Shown here: in pieces, positions 8,114 through 17,659 of the stretch
Layout: the number at the start of each line of letters is the position of its first letter
How positions within the stretch are numbered: the stretch's first letter is position 1
Origin: Ruminococcus sp. OA3
Lineage (GTDB): Bacteria; Bacillota; Clostridia; Lachnospirales; Lachnospiraceae
Assembly (NCBI RefSeq): GCF_022440845.1
Contig: NZ_JAKNTO010000001.1
Coordinates: 1,426,001-1,490,000 of the forward strand
Length of the DNA stretch: 64,000 nucleotides
Reading direction: 5' to 3'
The notes under the pieces: generated by a model
The model's database searches: none
The model's input: only the letters and a program-made list of their open reading frames with translations
What the model was told of the DNA's origin: nothing
Translations under genes and position numbers: made by a program

Positions 8114-9052
8114 ATGAAAAAATACATAATAAGTCTGTTGTGTGTATCTGGGTTTGCTGCCTTGATTTCTGTCATCTTTGTTTTGCAAAAGCAAACGTCT
8201 GATATCGATTATCCCGTAGTTGGAATTATCGAAACAGTCAATGAGGATGCCTGGCGGGATGATCTGCAGGTAAAAATCAAAGAGAGAGCGGAGGAAGCAG
8301 GATATTCGGTTCTCCTGGTACCATCCAGGCGCAGTCAGGACTCTCAGATAGAGGCATTGCGTTCCCTGTTAATCTTTCAGGTCGATTCCATCGTATTTTC
8401 CCCTGTCATTGAGACAGGGTGGGATTCTGTGCTGGAGGAAGCTGCCCGTGTAAACATACCGGTCATTGCAGTGGATAAATGCGTACAGCCCGGAACGAAA
8501 GGGCTGAGCGTTCACTATGTAGGTTATGACTATCAAAATATTGCCAGATCCATGAACCAGTACCTGCAAAATGCACTTGCATCATCTGATAAGGAGATTG
8601 TAGAGCTGTGCGGTACCTTTGGTTCCTACAACTCCCGTGAAATATCAAAAGGCCTGCGTGGGAACGAAAATAAGGCGGGATACCGCATCTATGGCAATTA
8701 CATGCGTTCCCGGGGCGGTGAGATCGTGAAAGGGATTTTTCGCTTCAATGAAAATATTTCAGCGATTGTTTCCTATAACGAAGCCATGGCACTGGGGGCT
8801 ATCGACGCTTTGGAGGATATTCATATGAAACCGGGGACCGAGGTGATGATTTGCCTGTTTTCAGGTTCAAAACTTGCCAAAAACCTCGTAAAAGAAGGTA
8901 AGTGCAACTATGCCATGATCTGTGATATCGATCAATTGGCTCAGTCCACCATCGAAACGGTGCATAAGCTTCAGGAACATCCCTCGTCAGAAAGTCTTAC
9001 CTGTTTAGTCGGGTACGAAATTATAACAAGGGAGGATTTCCTATATGCATAA
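8114..9052 (+). CDS. Membrane-anchored periplasmic-binding-protein-like sensor, copy A
   Basis: A 312-residue protein with one N-terminal hydrophobic segment (residues ~4-24) and no lipobox, so it is probably anchored outside the cell by an uncleaved helix. It is followed by a sugar-binding-protein fold of the ribose-binding/LacI class: PVVGIIETVNEDAW, QIEALRSLLIFQVDSIVFSP, NIPVIAVDKCV and AIVSYNEAMALGAIDAL mark the alternating strands. Such proteins next to a YesM-type kinase form three-component systems in which the binding protein presents the ligand state to the kinase. The ATG at 8114 has AGGAGG nine bases upstream; a TTG two codons earlier is less likely. The stop overlaps the kinase start by 8 bp, which suggests translational coupling. 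The paralogue is at 12249-13211. Confidence 0.75.
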   Translation: MKKYIISLLCVSGFAALISVIFVLQKQTSDIDYPVVGIIETVNEDAWRDDLQVKIKERAEEAGYSVLLVPSRRSQDSQIEALRSLLIFQVDSIVFSPVIETGWDSVLEEAARVNIPVIAVDKCVQPGTKGLSVHYVGYDYQNIARSMNQYLQNALASSDKEIVELCGTFGSYNSREISKGLRGNENKAGYRIYGNYMRSRGGEIVKGIFRFNENISAIVSYNEAMALGAIDALEDIHMKPGTEVMICLFSGSKLAKNLVKEGKCNYAMICDIDQLAQSTIETVHKLQEHPSSESLTCLVGYEIITREDFLYA

Positions 9053-10487
9053 CGCAATAAACCGTATGTTTTCAGGATGCAACAGTATACAGACCATGGT
9101 TCGCCTCTCTTACCGGGTCATCATCATCACGATGCTTCTTCCGTGTGTGATGCTGCTGACATTTCAGACAGTCATGATGAACCGCTATAATGAAAAAATT
9201 ACAAGTATTAATTATGCCGGGAGCCTGATGCAGATAGCTGATGAGGATTTACCCAATGAGATCTGGAACATTGTATCAGGCAAAAAAGCCAACGATGATG
9301 GAGAACGCTACCGAATGCTCTCTGAATTTGACCGTGTACTGCCGCTTTTGGAGCAAACACGCGAATCTGTACCATATATCAGTGCTGCCGAGCGGGCGGT
9401 TGCTTCGCTGAATGAGAATTTGAAAGATTTGGACCTGCAGATAGCTTCAGATTCCACGGTACAGATACAGGAGAATATTTATGATGAAGTAGAGAGTGTT
9501 TCTTCTCTTCTGTCCATGGTGCTCACCCACTACAATACCTCTCAGGTAGTGGCAATCGCCGGATTTAATGATAGTATGCAGGCTGTCAGCGCCGTTCTTG
9601 CTATTCTTGCGATTTTGACCGGAGTCATGGTTACCTGGTTTGCATTTCGCAATTACCTTTTGCTGCGGTCTGCGATCCAGACCCCACTGCTCCGCTTCGA
9701 GGATATGACAAAAAAGATTGCGGAAGGTGAGCTGGATGTACATTTAGAAACACCTGAGATAGAGGAATTATTTACATTAAGCCGCTGTTTTAATACAATG
9801 GCAGAACGTCTGCAGGACCTGATAGACGAACGGGTACACTATATCGGTGAACTTCAAAGAGCACAGCTGAAAGCCCTTCAGGAACAAATCAAGCCCCATT
9901 TCCTGTATAATACACTGGGTTCCATCATTTGTCTGGCTCAAAAAAACTGTTGCCGGATGATTATTGACCTTACGATGTCCCTCACCAGTTTTTTTCGTAT
10001 TTCACTGAGTCAGGGCTGTGATTATATCACCGTGGCGGATGAAGAACAACATGTACGCGCCTATCTGGAAATACAGGCAGTCCGTTACAATACGATCCTG
10101 GAATATGAAATTGAAATTGACGAGGAAATAAAGAATTACAAGATGCTCAAACTTCTTTTACAGCCGTTGGTTGAGAATGCCTTATATCATGGATTGAAAG
10201 CCAAACGGCGCAGGGGAATGATACGGGTGAGGGGAAATATGCAGGATGGACAGATGCATTTTTCTGTATGGGACAATGGCGGCGGGATACCTGCCGATCT
10301 GCTGCAGACTATTTCCTGGTCGTTAGAACACGGCGGCTCGTCCAATCAGACCAGTTTTGGGCTTTCTAATGTAGACCGAAGAATTCGGATGTACGGTGAT
10401 GGTACCGGACTGCGGATTGAAAGTGAACCGGGAGAGTACACACAGGTTTCCTTTGTTCTTCCGGTAAAGGAGGAAGAATCATGTTAA
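9045..10487 (+). CDS. Sensor histidine kinase, YesM type, copy A
   Basis: A 480-residue membrane kinase. It has a transmembrane segment at ~23-45, an extracellular helical region (~46-175), a second transmembrane segment at ~180-202 and a HAMP-like linker at ~205-258. The phospho-acceptor box is ALQEQIKPHFLYNTLGSI with the predicted phosphorylated His285. The ATPase part contains LQPLVENALYHGLK (N box) and DNGGGI (G1), and is a short YesM-class catalytic domain. It should autophosphorylate in response to the co-encoded sensor protein and pass the phosphate to the regulator at 10481. GGAGG (9031-9035) lies upstream of the ATG. It overlaps both neighbours (8 bp and 7 bp), showing a tightly coupled operon. 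It is paralogous to 13208-14665. Confidence 0.88.
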   Translation: MHNAINRMFSGCNSIQTMVRLSYRVIIITMLLPCVMLLTFQTVMMNRYNEKITSINYAGSLMQIADEDLPNEIWNIVSGKKANDDGERYRMLSEFDRVLPLLEQTRESVPYISAAERAVASLNENLKDLDLQIASDSTVQIQENIYDEVESVSSLLSMVLTHYNTSQVVAIAGFNDSMQAVSAVLAILAILTGVMVTWFAFRNYLLLRSAIQTPLLRFEDMTKKIAEGELDVHLETPEIEELFTLSRCFNTMAERLQDLIDERVHYIGELQRAQLKALQEQIKPHFLYNTLGSIICLAQKNCCRMIIDLTMSLTSFFRISLSQGCDYITVADEEQHVRAYLEIQAVRYNTILEYEIEIDEEIKNYKMLKLLLQPLVENALYHGLKAKRRRGMIRVRGNMQDGQMHFSVWDNGGGIPADLLQTISWSLEHGGSSNQTSFGLSNVDRRIRMYGDGTGLRIESEPGEYTQVSFVLPVKEEESC

Positions 10488-12067
10488 ACATTTTTATTGC
10501 TGATGATGAGGGCCTGGTACGGGACAGCATCCGCAGTTGTATCGATGAGAATACCACTGAATTTGCCATTTGTGGGGAGGCTGCCGATGGAGAGCTGGCA
10601 CTGCCTCTCATCAGGGAACTAAAACCAGACATTCTGATTTTGGATGTGAAGATGCCTTTTATGGATGGTCTGGAACTTGCATCCATTATCAAAAAGAGTA
10701 TGCCATGGATACATATCGCCATTTTAAGCGGCCATGATGAGTTTGAATATGCACGGCGCGCAGTCTCTATCGGAGTTGATGCTTATATCCTGAAACCGGT
10801 GGTCTGGGAGACTTTGTTAGAGGTGTTGGAAACGATTCGGAGGGAGATAGAGAATAAACGCCAGGAACTGATCCAATTAGAACGTTCCCATGAAAAAGCA
10901 CTGGAAGAAAAGATGGCCTGGAAAGAACAGTTCCTGTCACTCATGGTTACGGGCGCGGTGTCTTTACAGCAGGTGATAAACTTCTCCGAGGAAAATGAAA
11001 TCGAACTGATCTTTAAAAAATATCTTGTATGCCATTCAGAACTCACCGGACTTCCAAAACACGGGATTGACCAGATCCGCATACTGGCAAATTCATTATT
11101 TAACAACCACCCGGATATTATCTGGTTCTTGAGGGGGATGGATGTGCTGGTTTATATCGTGGGGGGAGACCATAAGGAGAGCGTTGTGGAAACTGCCTAC
11201 GCAATGGCTCAGTTCCTTTTGCATGAGCTTGAACGGAATCTGGGAATCACAGGACACATCGGTATTGGCTCTGTTGTGGAGCGAGTGGACGATCTGCCGC
11301 TGTCCTACGAGGAAGCCAAAACAGTGTTTAAAAACTGGATGATCAACTCGCAGAGACGGATTGCGAGCAATGCTGATTTCATCATGGAGCAGCGGCCCCT
11401 GCATCATTTACAGGATAAGGATATGCTGATGGATGAAATTGTATATACGACACCGGAAGAACTGCCTGACTTAGTACAGGAATACTTTCAGAATGCAGAC
11501 CATGACGGTGTCGGCAGTGTTTTATACCGTTTCTATCTTTTGATGGATTTGATTGTCTATATACAAAAACATGCCGCCGGGCAAAAGAAAGATTTATTTG
11601 AAATCAACCCGACCGAACTGATGGGAATCGCCCAGTCGCTTCATGACACAGTAAATCTGGCGGTCAGTCGGATACAGTGTCTGCTGACGGATGGATTCAT
11701 ACGCCGTCTTTCAAGTACTTCGGATGTACTGCGATGGGCCAGAGGATACATTAAAAAACACTATCCAGACCCGGATCTTTCCCTTAAAACAGTAGCTTGC
11801 GAAGTTGGTTTTTCACCCAGCCACTTCAGCACTCTTTTTTCCCAGGAGGTTGGATGTACCTTTATAGAATACCTGACCCGGTGCCGCATTAACGCAGCCA
11901 GGGAATTCCTGGAGGGTGACCGAAAGTTAGCAGAGGTGGCCAGTCTCGTGGGCTATAATGACCCGTCCTACTTCAGCTATGTATTCAAAAAACAGCTGGG
12001 GGTAAGCCCGAAGGAATACCGGAAGACAAATCAGAACCATTCTGCATCTGCCAGAGGGGATTGGTAA
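10481..12067 (+). CDS. Response regulator, YesN/AraC type, copy A
   Basis: A 528-residue regulator. The N-terminal receiver domain (residues ~1-125) starts with FIADDEGLVRD, has the phospho-acceptor Asp55 in ILDVKMPFMDG, and contains the conserved Lys in YILKPV. A long helical middle region (~130-420) of the YesN type follows. The C-terminal AraC DNA-binding domain has two helix-turn-helix motifs (VACEVGFSPSHFSTLFSQEVG and VASLVGYNDPSYFSYVFKK). By position it should control the divergent transport operon A (6756-7874 and downstream genes) and perhaps its own operon. It is about 160 residues longer than the copy B regulator because of the middle region. Downstream lies only AT-rich sequence with a perfect 10-bp inverted repeat at 12111-12132. 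Confidence 0.88.
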   Translation: MLNIFIADDEGLVRDSIRSCIDENTTEFAICGEAADGELALPLIRELKPDILILDVKMPFMDGLELASIIKKSMPWIHIAILSGHDEFEYARRAVSIGVDAYILKPVVWETLLEVLETIRREIENKRQELIQLERSHEKALEEKMAWKEQFLSLMVTGAVSLQQVINFSEENEIELIFKKYLVCHSELTGLPKHGIDQIRILANSLFNNHPDIIWFLRGMDVLVYIVGGDHKESVVETAYAMAQFLLHELERNLGITGHIGIGSVVERVDDLPLSYEEAKTVFKNWMINSQRRIASNADFIMEQRPLHHLQDKDMLMDEIVYTTPEELPDLVQEYFQNADHDGVGSVLYRFYLLMDLIVYIQKHAAGQKKDLFEINPTELMGIAQSLHDTVNLAVSRIQCLLTDGFIRRLSSTSDVLRWARGYIKKHYPDPDLSLKTVACEVGFSPSHFSTLFSQEVGCTFIEYLTRCRINAAREFLEGDRKLAEVASLVGYNDPSYFSYVFKKQLGVSPKEYRKTNQNHSASARGDW

Positions 12068-12248
12068 TCTAAATATTTACCGTAAAATTTTCCTTCTAAA
12101 ACAAAATCTAAAATATTTTTCAAAAAATATTTCATTTATTTATGCTCATGATTCGTTTAAAATTTAAATATCATAAGTAATTGTATTGACAGTCTGTGGA
12201 AATAAAAAAATATCTTGAAAACACAGCAGTTTACCGGGAGGTTTTGCC

Positions 12249-13211
12249 ATGAGTGGAAAAATGAAGGCACTGATAATTGTGATCATGATTTTGCCGTTTC
12301 TGATCGTGCTGTCGCTCCTGGCTGGCGGGCAAAAGCCGGAAACCGGCAAAACACCCAGGTATGTGATCGGTTTTGTGAAGACGGCGACGGAAGACTCCGG
12401 AAAGGCAGAAATGAATCAGATGGTACGTGGGATTTGTGATGTGTATCCATATCAGCTGCTGGAAATACCGGTGGAACGTGACCAGGATGCGCAGATTGAA
12501 GCGATCCGTGCTTTGATTGCCTATAAAGTTGATTTGATCGTACTCTCACCCGTGGTGGGAAGAGAGTGGGAAACTGTCTTGAGAGAAGCGGATGCCGCGG
12601 AAATTCCCGTCTTAACAATCGACCAGGGGATGGCGGAGTCCGTCAACGGCGCTAAAGTATCCTACATCGGATTTGATTATTATGAGGCAGCCAAACAACT
12701 TGCGGAAAGCTACCTTGAGCGTGTATCAGCGGAAAACCAGACACTGGAACTCTACGGTACGGTCGGGGCGTACTCCTCCCTGCAGATCACCAAAGGACTC
12801 AGGGAAGTCTTCCGGGAACGGTCGGATAGGAAGGATGAACTGATCACGTACAGCCTCAGTGAAGACTTTCTTCAGTCCAGGGCCAGACAGGCGACGAAAA
12901 GGATCGCAGGATCAGAGGGGGGGCTGAATGTTGTGATATCTCACGGGGATGCCATGACCATCGGTGCGGTTGCTGCAGTCAAAGAAGCGGGTCTTCATCC
13001 TGGGAAGGATGTTCTGATTTTTGCGGTTTCCTGCAGTCAGGAAGTCCGGCAGATGGCGGAGGAAGGCGAGGTTAACAGTATTGCCTATTTTGATCTCTCC
13101 TTACTGTCCGATACCTTGTCTGACGCGCTTGTCAGTATCCTTGAGGAAGGGGAAGCACGCGTGGAAACGGCGCTTCCGGCGCAGATGATACAAGAGGACA
13201 GCGGCTTATGA
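12249..13211 (+). CDS. Membrane-anchored periplasmic-binding-protein-like sensor, copy B
   Basis: A 320-residue paralogue of the protein at 8114-9052. The N-terminal anchor is MSGKMKALIIVIMILPF and onward (one hydrophobic helix, no lipobox). A ribose-binding-protein-like domain follows: YVIGFVKTATEDSG, QIEAIRALIAYKVDLIVLSP, EIPVLTIDQGM, YIGFDYYEAAKQLAESYL and VVISHGDAMTIGAVAAVKEAG. The predicted role is extracytoplasmic ligand sensing for the kinase encoded next; the stop overlaps that start by 4 bp (ATGA). A TTGACA element at 12186-12191 may be the -35 of its promoter, but no convincing -10 is seen. It probably recognises a ligand related to, but distinct from, that of copy A (inference). 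Confidence 0.75.
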   Translation: MSGKMKALIIVIMILPFLIVLSLLAGGQKPETGKTPRYVIGFVKTATEDSGKAEMNQMVRGICDVYPYQLLEIPVERDQDAQIEAIRALIAYKVDLIVLSPVVGREWETVLREADAAEIPVLTIDQGMAESVNGAKVSYIGFDYYEAAKQLAESYLERVSAENQTLELYGTVGAYSSLQITKGLREVFRERSDRKDELITYSLSEDFLQSRARQATKRIAGSEGGLNVVISHGDAMTIGAVAAVKEAGLHPGKDVLIFAVSCSQEVRQMAEEGEVNSIAYFDLSLLSDTLSDALVSILEEGEARVETALPAQMIQEDSGL

Positions 13212-14665
13212 AGATCATGAAAAATCTATATACGAACTTTGCCAGTATTCATATCATTTTAAAACAGTCGTACCGGACAATACTGACTGTGATGCTGTGT
13301 CCGACTCTTGCGATACTGCTTGCGGTGGTGATTATGACAAGTCAGTATAATCAGAAGATCGGTAATATCAATTCTGCATCCATCATTCAGTCGCAGCTGG
13401 AAAGTGCACTGAATGAAGAACTGTGGTATATTGTCTCAGAGCAGAAAGAGGGTTCTGCAGAAGAGTATGCGGATATTTTGACAGACGTGGAGAATATGAT
13501 GGAGAACCTGTATCTCAGCTCTCATTCGGACACGGAGGCGTTGCGATATGTACAGGCGGGCCAGAGGGCGCTCGATACGCTTCAGCAGTATACGGATAAA
13601 CTGCATCTGCAGATTGAGCAGAGGGTTTCTGCGACGGAAAATGAAGGGCTGTACCGGGAGATCAAAAGTGTCATCGGAATGGTGGGTACCATGATGCAGC
13701 AATACATAAAAGAAGAAATCGATATGATCGCCCTGCAGAATGAGCACATCCGGCAGGTCATTTTGATCATTGCAGTGTTTGTAGGCGCTGTACTATTATT
13801 TATGATCGGTTTCTCTGTCGCTGCTTACAATAATGTCATGAACGGTGTTATCCAGCCGATCCGGGATATGGAAGAGATGACTGACCGCGTCAGAGCGGGA
13901 AATCTGACTGCGCGGGTGGAGATCACGCAGGTTGAAGAACTCAGCCGTCTGTGCGAGAGTCTGAATCTCATGGTGCAGAGGATCAGCGATCTTCTGGAGG
14001 AACGCGTGCAGGCACAGCGGGCGCTTCGGAAGTCGGAACTGCGGATCCTGCAGGAGCAGATCACGCCGCATTTCGTGTATAATACCATGGAGACCATCAT
14101 CTGGCTTGCCGAGGAGGGGCGGAATGGAGATGTGATCGATATTACGATGGCATTTACCGACTTTTTTCGAATTTCACTCAGCCGCGGACGGGAGTATGTA
14201 AATGTCAGTGAAGAAGTGCAGCATATTGAAAAATATATTGAGATACAAAAGGTGAGGTATATTAACTTTTTAACGTCAGACATTATCATTGATCCCGGCA
14301 TTATGGACTGTAAGATCCTGAAACTGACGCTGCAGCCGCTTGTGGAAAATGCCATTTACCATGGGCTGAAAAAACGAAGAGGGGCGGGACACATCAGTGT
14401 AACCGGAGTGAAAACCATGACGGGCAACATTGTCTTCGTGGTGGAAGATAACGGGGTGGGCATGACCCCTGGCAAACTGACCAGAATACAAAGAGCACTG
14501 CGGGAAGGGGCGATGTCGGATGAAATAGGGGTGGGACTGTTTAATGTGAACCAGCGTCTGCGGCTGTACTACGAGACGGAGGGGTTGCAGATTATGAGCA
14601 CCTGTGGTGCTGGAACGAGTGTCAGTTTTGAAATACCACAGCAAAGGAGTGAGGCGGCAGAATGA
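13208..14665 (+). CDS. Sensor histidine kinase, YesM type, copy B
   Basis: A 485-residue membrane kinase with the same layout as copy A: transmembrane segments at ~28-50 and ~180-205, an extracellular helical region between them, a HAMP-like linker and then the phospho-acceptor box ILQEQITPHFVYNTMETI with predicted His288. N-box LQPLVENAIYHGLK and G-box DNGVGM are present. It should relay ligand information from the binding-protein-like sensor to the response regulator, whose start overlaps its stop by 4 bp. An alternative ATG three codons downstream is possible. Confidence 0.88.
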   Translation: MKIMKNLYTNFASIHIILKQSYRTILTVMLCPTLAILLAVVIMTSQYNQKIGNINSASIIQSQLESALNEELWYIVSEQKEGSAEEYADILTDVENMMENLYLSSHSDTEALRYVQAGQRALDTLQQYTDKLHLQIEQRVSATENEGLYREIKSVIGMVGTMMQQYIKEEIDMIALQNEHIRQVILIIAVFVGAVLLFMIGFSVAAYNNVMNGVIQPIRDMEEMTDRVRAGNLTARVEITQVEELSRLCESLNLMVQRISDLLEERVQAQRALRKSELRILQEQITPHFVYNTMETIIWLAEEGRNGDVIDITMAFTDFFRISLSRGREYVNVSEEVQHIEKYIEIQKVRYINFLTSDIIIDPGIMDCKILKLTLQPLVENAIYHGLKKRRGAGHISVTGVKTMTGNIVFVVEDNGVGMTPGKLTRIQRALREGAMSDEIGVGLFNVNQRLRLYYETEGLQIMSTCGAGTSVSFEIPQQRSEAAE

Positions 14666-15768
14666 TACGGGTGTTTATTGTAGATGATGAAGATGTGATT
14701 CTTTCCGGCATCAGGAATGCGATCCAGAATCTGCCGGGCCGAAAATATCAGGTTTGCGGAGAGGCATCAGACGGGGAAACCGCATGGCCGATGATTCTGG
14801 AGAGCAGACCCGATGTAGTGCTGGCGGATGTGTGCATGCCGTTTATGAACGGACTGGAGCTGGCAAAGATCGTAAAAAAGACCATGCCGGAGACGAAATT
14901 TATCATCATCAGCGGACATGATGAATTTGAGTACGCACAGGAGGCGGTTGCCATTAAGGTGGATGCCTATGTGCTCAAGCCGATCAACTCGAGAAAGCTG
15001 ATGGATATTTTGGAGACCATTGAAAAGCCGGAACTGGGGGAACAGGAGAACCCGGAACGGCTGCTCGCCCGATACTCGGATGAGAGTCTGATAACAGACA
15101 GTGCGAAGGGCCCGGATGATATGATTTCCGGTCATGATCTGGCCAACTTTACGTCCAGGCTCCGGTATGCAAAAGAGGAAGATTTGGACGACATTTATGA
15201 GGCTTACTACCAGTCGGCAAATGATAACAGCGCGGAGAGTATTCTGTTTCGTTACTATCTGCTGATGAATCTCATCATGGCGGTTGATGAGCTGCTCAAG
15301 CAGCTCGATGAAAATTGCGACCACATGTCGGCGGTGTCGCTTCTTTCCGTTGCAAATTCCTGGGAAAAGACCAGGGAGGTATCGAAACGGTATATGCATT
15401 TATACATCACACAGCGTGATGCAGGAAAAAATGCGGGCAACAGCAGGGAGATTGCAAAGGCAAAACAGTATATTGAGGAGCATTTTGATGACAGCACCAT
15501 TTCTCTGAATAAGGTTGCGAAGATTGCCGGGTTTTCCCCCAGTTATTTCAGCTCTCTGTTTACGCAGGAGATCGGTATGAGTTTCGTGGAATATCTGACC
15601 AATTACCGCATGGAAAAGTCTAAAGCCCTGATCGGAGATGGGCATGTGCGTCTGCAGGATCTGGCGGAACAGGTGGGGTACAGTGATCCATATTATTTCA
15701 GCCAGGTGTTTAAAAAATACTTTAAAATCAGCCCAAAGGAATACCAGAACAGGAAGAACGATAAATAA
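14662..15768 (+). CDS. Response regulator, YesN/AraC type, copy B
   Basis: A 368-residue regulator. The receiver domain has VDDEDVILSGI at the N-terminus, the phospho-acceptor Asp56 in VLADVCMPFMNG, and Lys in YVLKPIN. The middle region (~125-265) is much shorter than in copy A. The AraC-type DNA-binding domain (~270-368) carries VAKIAGFSPSYFSSLFTQEIG and LAEQVGYSDPYYFSQVFKK. The likely target is the transport operon that starts 160 bp downstream at 15928. Two similar elements, ATTTGTGA near 15817 and TTTTGTGA near 15854, lie in that gap and could be AraC-type half sites, as inference. AAAGGAG lies upstream of the ATG. Confidence 0.87.
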   Translation: MIRVFIVDDEDVILSGIRNAIQNLPGRKYQVCGEASDGETAWPMILESRPDVVLADVCMPFMNGLELAKIVKKTMPETKFIIISGHDEFEYAQEAVAIKVDAYVLKPINSRKLMDILETIEKPELGEQENPERLLARYSDESLITDSAKGPDDMISGHDLANFTSRLRYAKEEDLDDIYEAYYQSANDNSAESILFRYYLLMNLIMAVDELLKQLDENCDHMSAVSLLSVANSWEKTREVSKRYMHLYITQRDAGKNAGNSREIAKAKQYIEEHFDDSTISLNKVAKIAGFSPSYFSSLFTQEIGMSFVEYLTNYRMEKSKALIGDGHVRLQDLAEQVGYSDPYYFSQVFKKYFKISPKEYQNRKNDK

Positions 15769-15855
15769 CAGGAAGTACATGGATATTTCATAAGAAATTT
15801 GAAAAAACCAGTTAAAATTTGTGATTATTATAAATTTTCGATAAATAATTACATT

Positions 15856-15882
15856 TTGTGACTGGTTTTTTTGTGCTATTAT
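15856..15882 (+). promoter_or_regulatory. Candidate promoter of transport operon B
   Basis: TATTAT (15877-15882) is preceded by TGC, giving an extended -10. TTGTGA (15856-15861) lies 15 bp upstream, short for a -35, so activation by the adjacent AraC-type regulator is plausible. It lies 45 bp before the permease start. Confidence 0.4.
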
Positions 15883-15927
15883 CCTAACAACACGAGACAG
15901 AAAAACAAGTTGAAGGGGGAATATCAC

Positions 15928-17628
15928 ATGCTCAAAAATGAAAGCAGAAATCAATTTAAGATGATGCTCAGGCAACCGGTCTTGCTCGCAGCCATTATTT
16001 TGATCCTGGCCATGCTCACACTCTTTATCATATATCCAATGGTAAATATCGTCCGCCTGGGGATGACCGGGGACGGTGGAGGCCTGACGCTGCAGAGATT
16101 TGCGGACATTCTGGGAAACAGTTCCTACATTAAGACGTTCTGGAACTCTATCAAACTGGCACTTATCGTTGCAGTCCTGGCAACATTGATCGGTTACATC
16201 TTTGCGTTTGCAGTCACCCGGACGGAAATCAGGGGGAAAAAGCTCTTTCAGACAGCTGCAACGTTGCCGATCATCTCACCGCCGTTCATTCTTTCGCTGT
16301 CGATGATCTTTTTGTTTGGACGGCAGGGACTGATCACAAAGGGATTGCTTGGCATCACGACTGCAAACGTCTACGGTCTGCACAGTCTGATCGCCGTGCA
16401 GACAATATCGTTTTTTCCGATTGCCTTTATGACATTGACCGGAATTCTCAGTGCGATTGATGATTCTGTGGAAGATGCGGCGTACAATATGGGGGCGTCC
16501 CGCGGGCATATCTTTCGCACCGTGACATTGCCGCTGTCGATGCCGGGAATCATAAGTTCCATGCTGCTGGTGTTCATACAGTCTCTGGAGGATTTTGCCA
16601 ATCCGGCGGTGCTTGCCGGCAATTATTCTACGTTGTCGGTGGAGGCGTACCGGCTGGTTACAGGGATGTTTGATATGAACGGAGGCGCGGTTCTCGCCCT
16701 GTTTCTGCTGATTCCGACGCTGGCTGCCTATCTGATTCAGCGCTACTGGATTAGCAATAAGTCTTTTGTGACGGTGACAGGAAAACCCACACAGAAAAGA
16801 AGAAAGCTTCATGAGCCATATATCGTCTGGCCGTTGTTTGCTTTTTGCTCGCTCATTCTCATAGCCCTTGTGGTATTGTATGGGACGGTTCTCGCAGGTG
16901 CGGTGTTTAAAACCTGGGGAGTTGATTACAGTCTGACGCTTGACCACTTTAAGTATGTGCTGGCATCGGGATGGGATACACTGAAAAATTCTGTGATACT
17001 GGCGAGTATTTCTGCACCGCTGGCAGGTGTTATGGGGATGGTGATTGCCTATCTTGTTGTAAGACATCGCTTTTGGGGAAGGTCGTATATGCAGTTTTCT
17101 TCGATTTTAACCTTCGCGGTACCCGGTACCGTGCTTGGCATCGGTTATGTGTTTGCGTTTAACCAGAAGCCGCTGCTGCTGACGGGGACAGCCTTTATCC
17201 TGGTGATTGCTTTCTGTTTCAGAAACATGCCCGTCGGCATCGAGGCCGGAGAGACTACCCTGATGCAGATTGACAAAAGTATTGAGGAGGCGTCCACGAT
17301 CCTGGGTGCCGGTTCGGGGACCACATTTCGGCGTGTGACATTGCCGCTCCTGAAACAGCCATTCTTTTCCAGCCTGGTATATTCTTTTGTGAGAGCGATG
17401 ACGGCGGTCAGTACGGTGATTTTTATCATATCACCGAAATGGTCGCTCGCGACAACTAAGATCTTCTCGCTGTTTGAGTCCAGTAAATACAGTACAGTTG
17501 CGGCTTATATTATCATCATGATCGTGATCATTATGATTGCGATAGGAATTATCAATCTTGTTGTTGAGTTTCTTTTTTCACCGAAGCATCTGAGAAAAAG
17601 GGGGCGGGACAGGGAACAAACGGTATAA
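15928..17628 (+). CDS. ABC transporter fused permease (FbpB/ThiP-like, duplicated), operon B
   Basis: A 566-residue paralogue of 5028-6719 with two fused permease domains. The EAA-type coupling loops are EDAAYNMGASRGHIFRTVTLP and EEASTILGAGSGTTFRRVTLP, and the same TVTGKPTQKRRKLHE linker joins the halves. I start it at the ATG at 15928, with GAAGGGGGA eight to sixteen bases upstream, because the longer frame adds a polar stretch with no ribosome binding site. It is the first gene of operon B, 31 bp before its ATPase. It imports an unidentified substrate together with the lipoprotein at 19727. Confidence 0.88.
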   Translation: MLKNESRNQFKMMLRQPVLLAAIILILAMLTLFIIYPMVNIVRLGMTGDGGGLTLQRFADILGNSSYIKTFWNSIKLALIVAVLATLIGYIFAFAVTRTEIRGKKLFQTAATLPIISPPFILSLSMIFLFGRQGLITKGLLGITTANVYGLHSLIAVQTISFFPIAFMTLTGILSAIDDSVEDAAYNMGASRGHIFRTVTLPLSMPGIISSMLLVFIQSLEDFANPAVLAGNYSTLSVEAYRLVTGMFDMNGGAVLALFLLIPTLAAYLIQRYWISNKSFVTVTGKPTQKRRKLHEPYIVWPLFAFCSLILIALVVLYGTVLAGAVFKTWGVDYSLTLDHFKYVLASGWDTLKNSVILASISAPLAGVMGMVIAYLVVRHRFWGRSYMQFSSILTFAVPGTVLGIGYVFAFNQKPLLLTGTAFILVIAFCFRNMPVGIEAGETTLMQIDKSIEEASTILGAGSGTTFRRVTLPLLKQPFFSSLVYSFVRAMTAVSTVIFIISPKWSLATTKIFSLFESSKYSTVAAYIIIMIVIIMIAIGIINLVVEFLFSPKHLRKRGRDREQTV

Positions 17629-17659
17629 TTAAAAATAGTGATAGTGGAGGAAATGGATT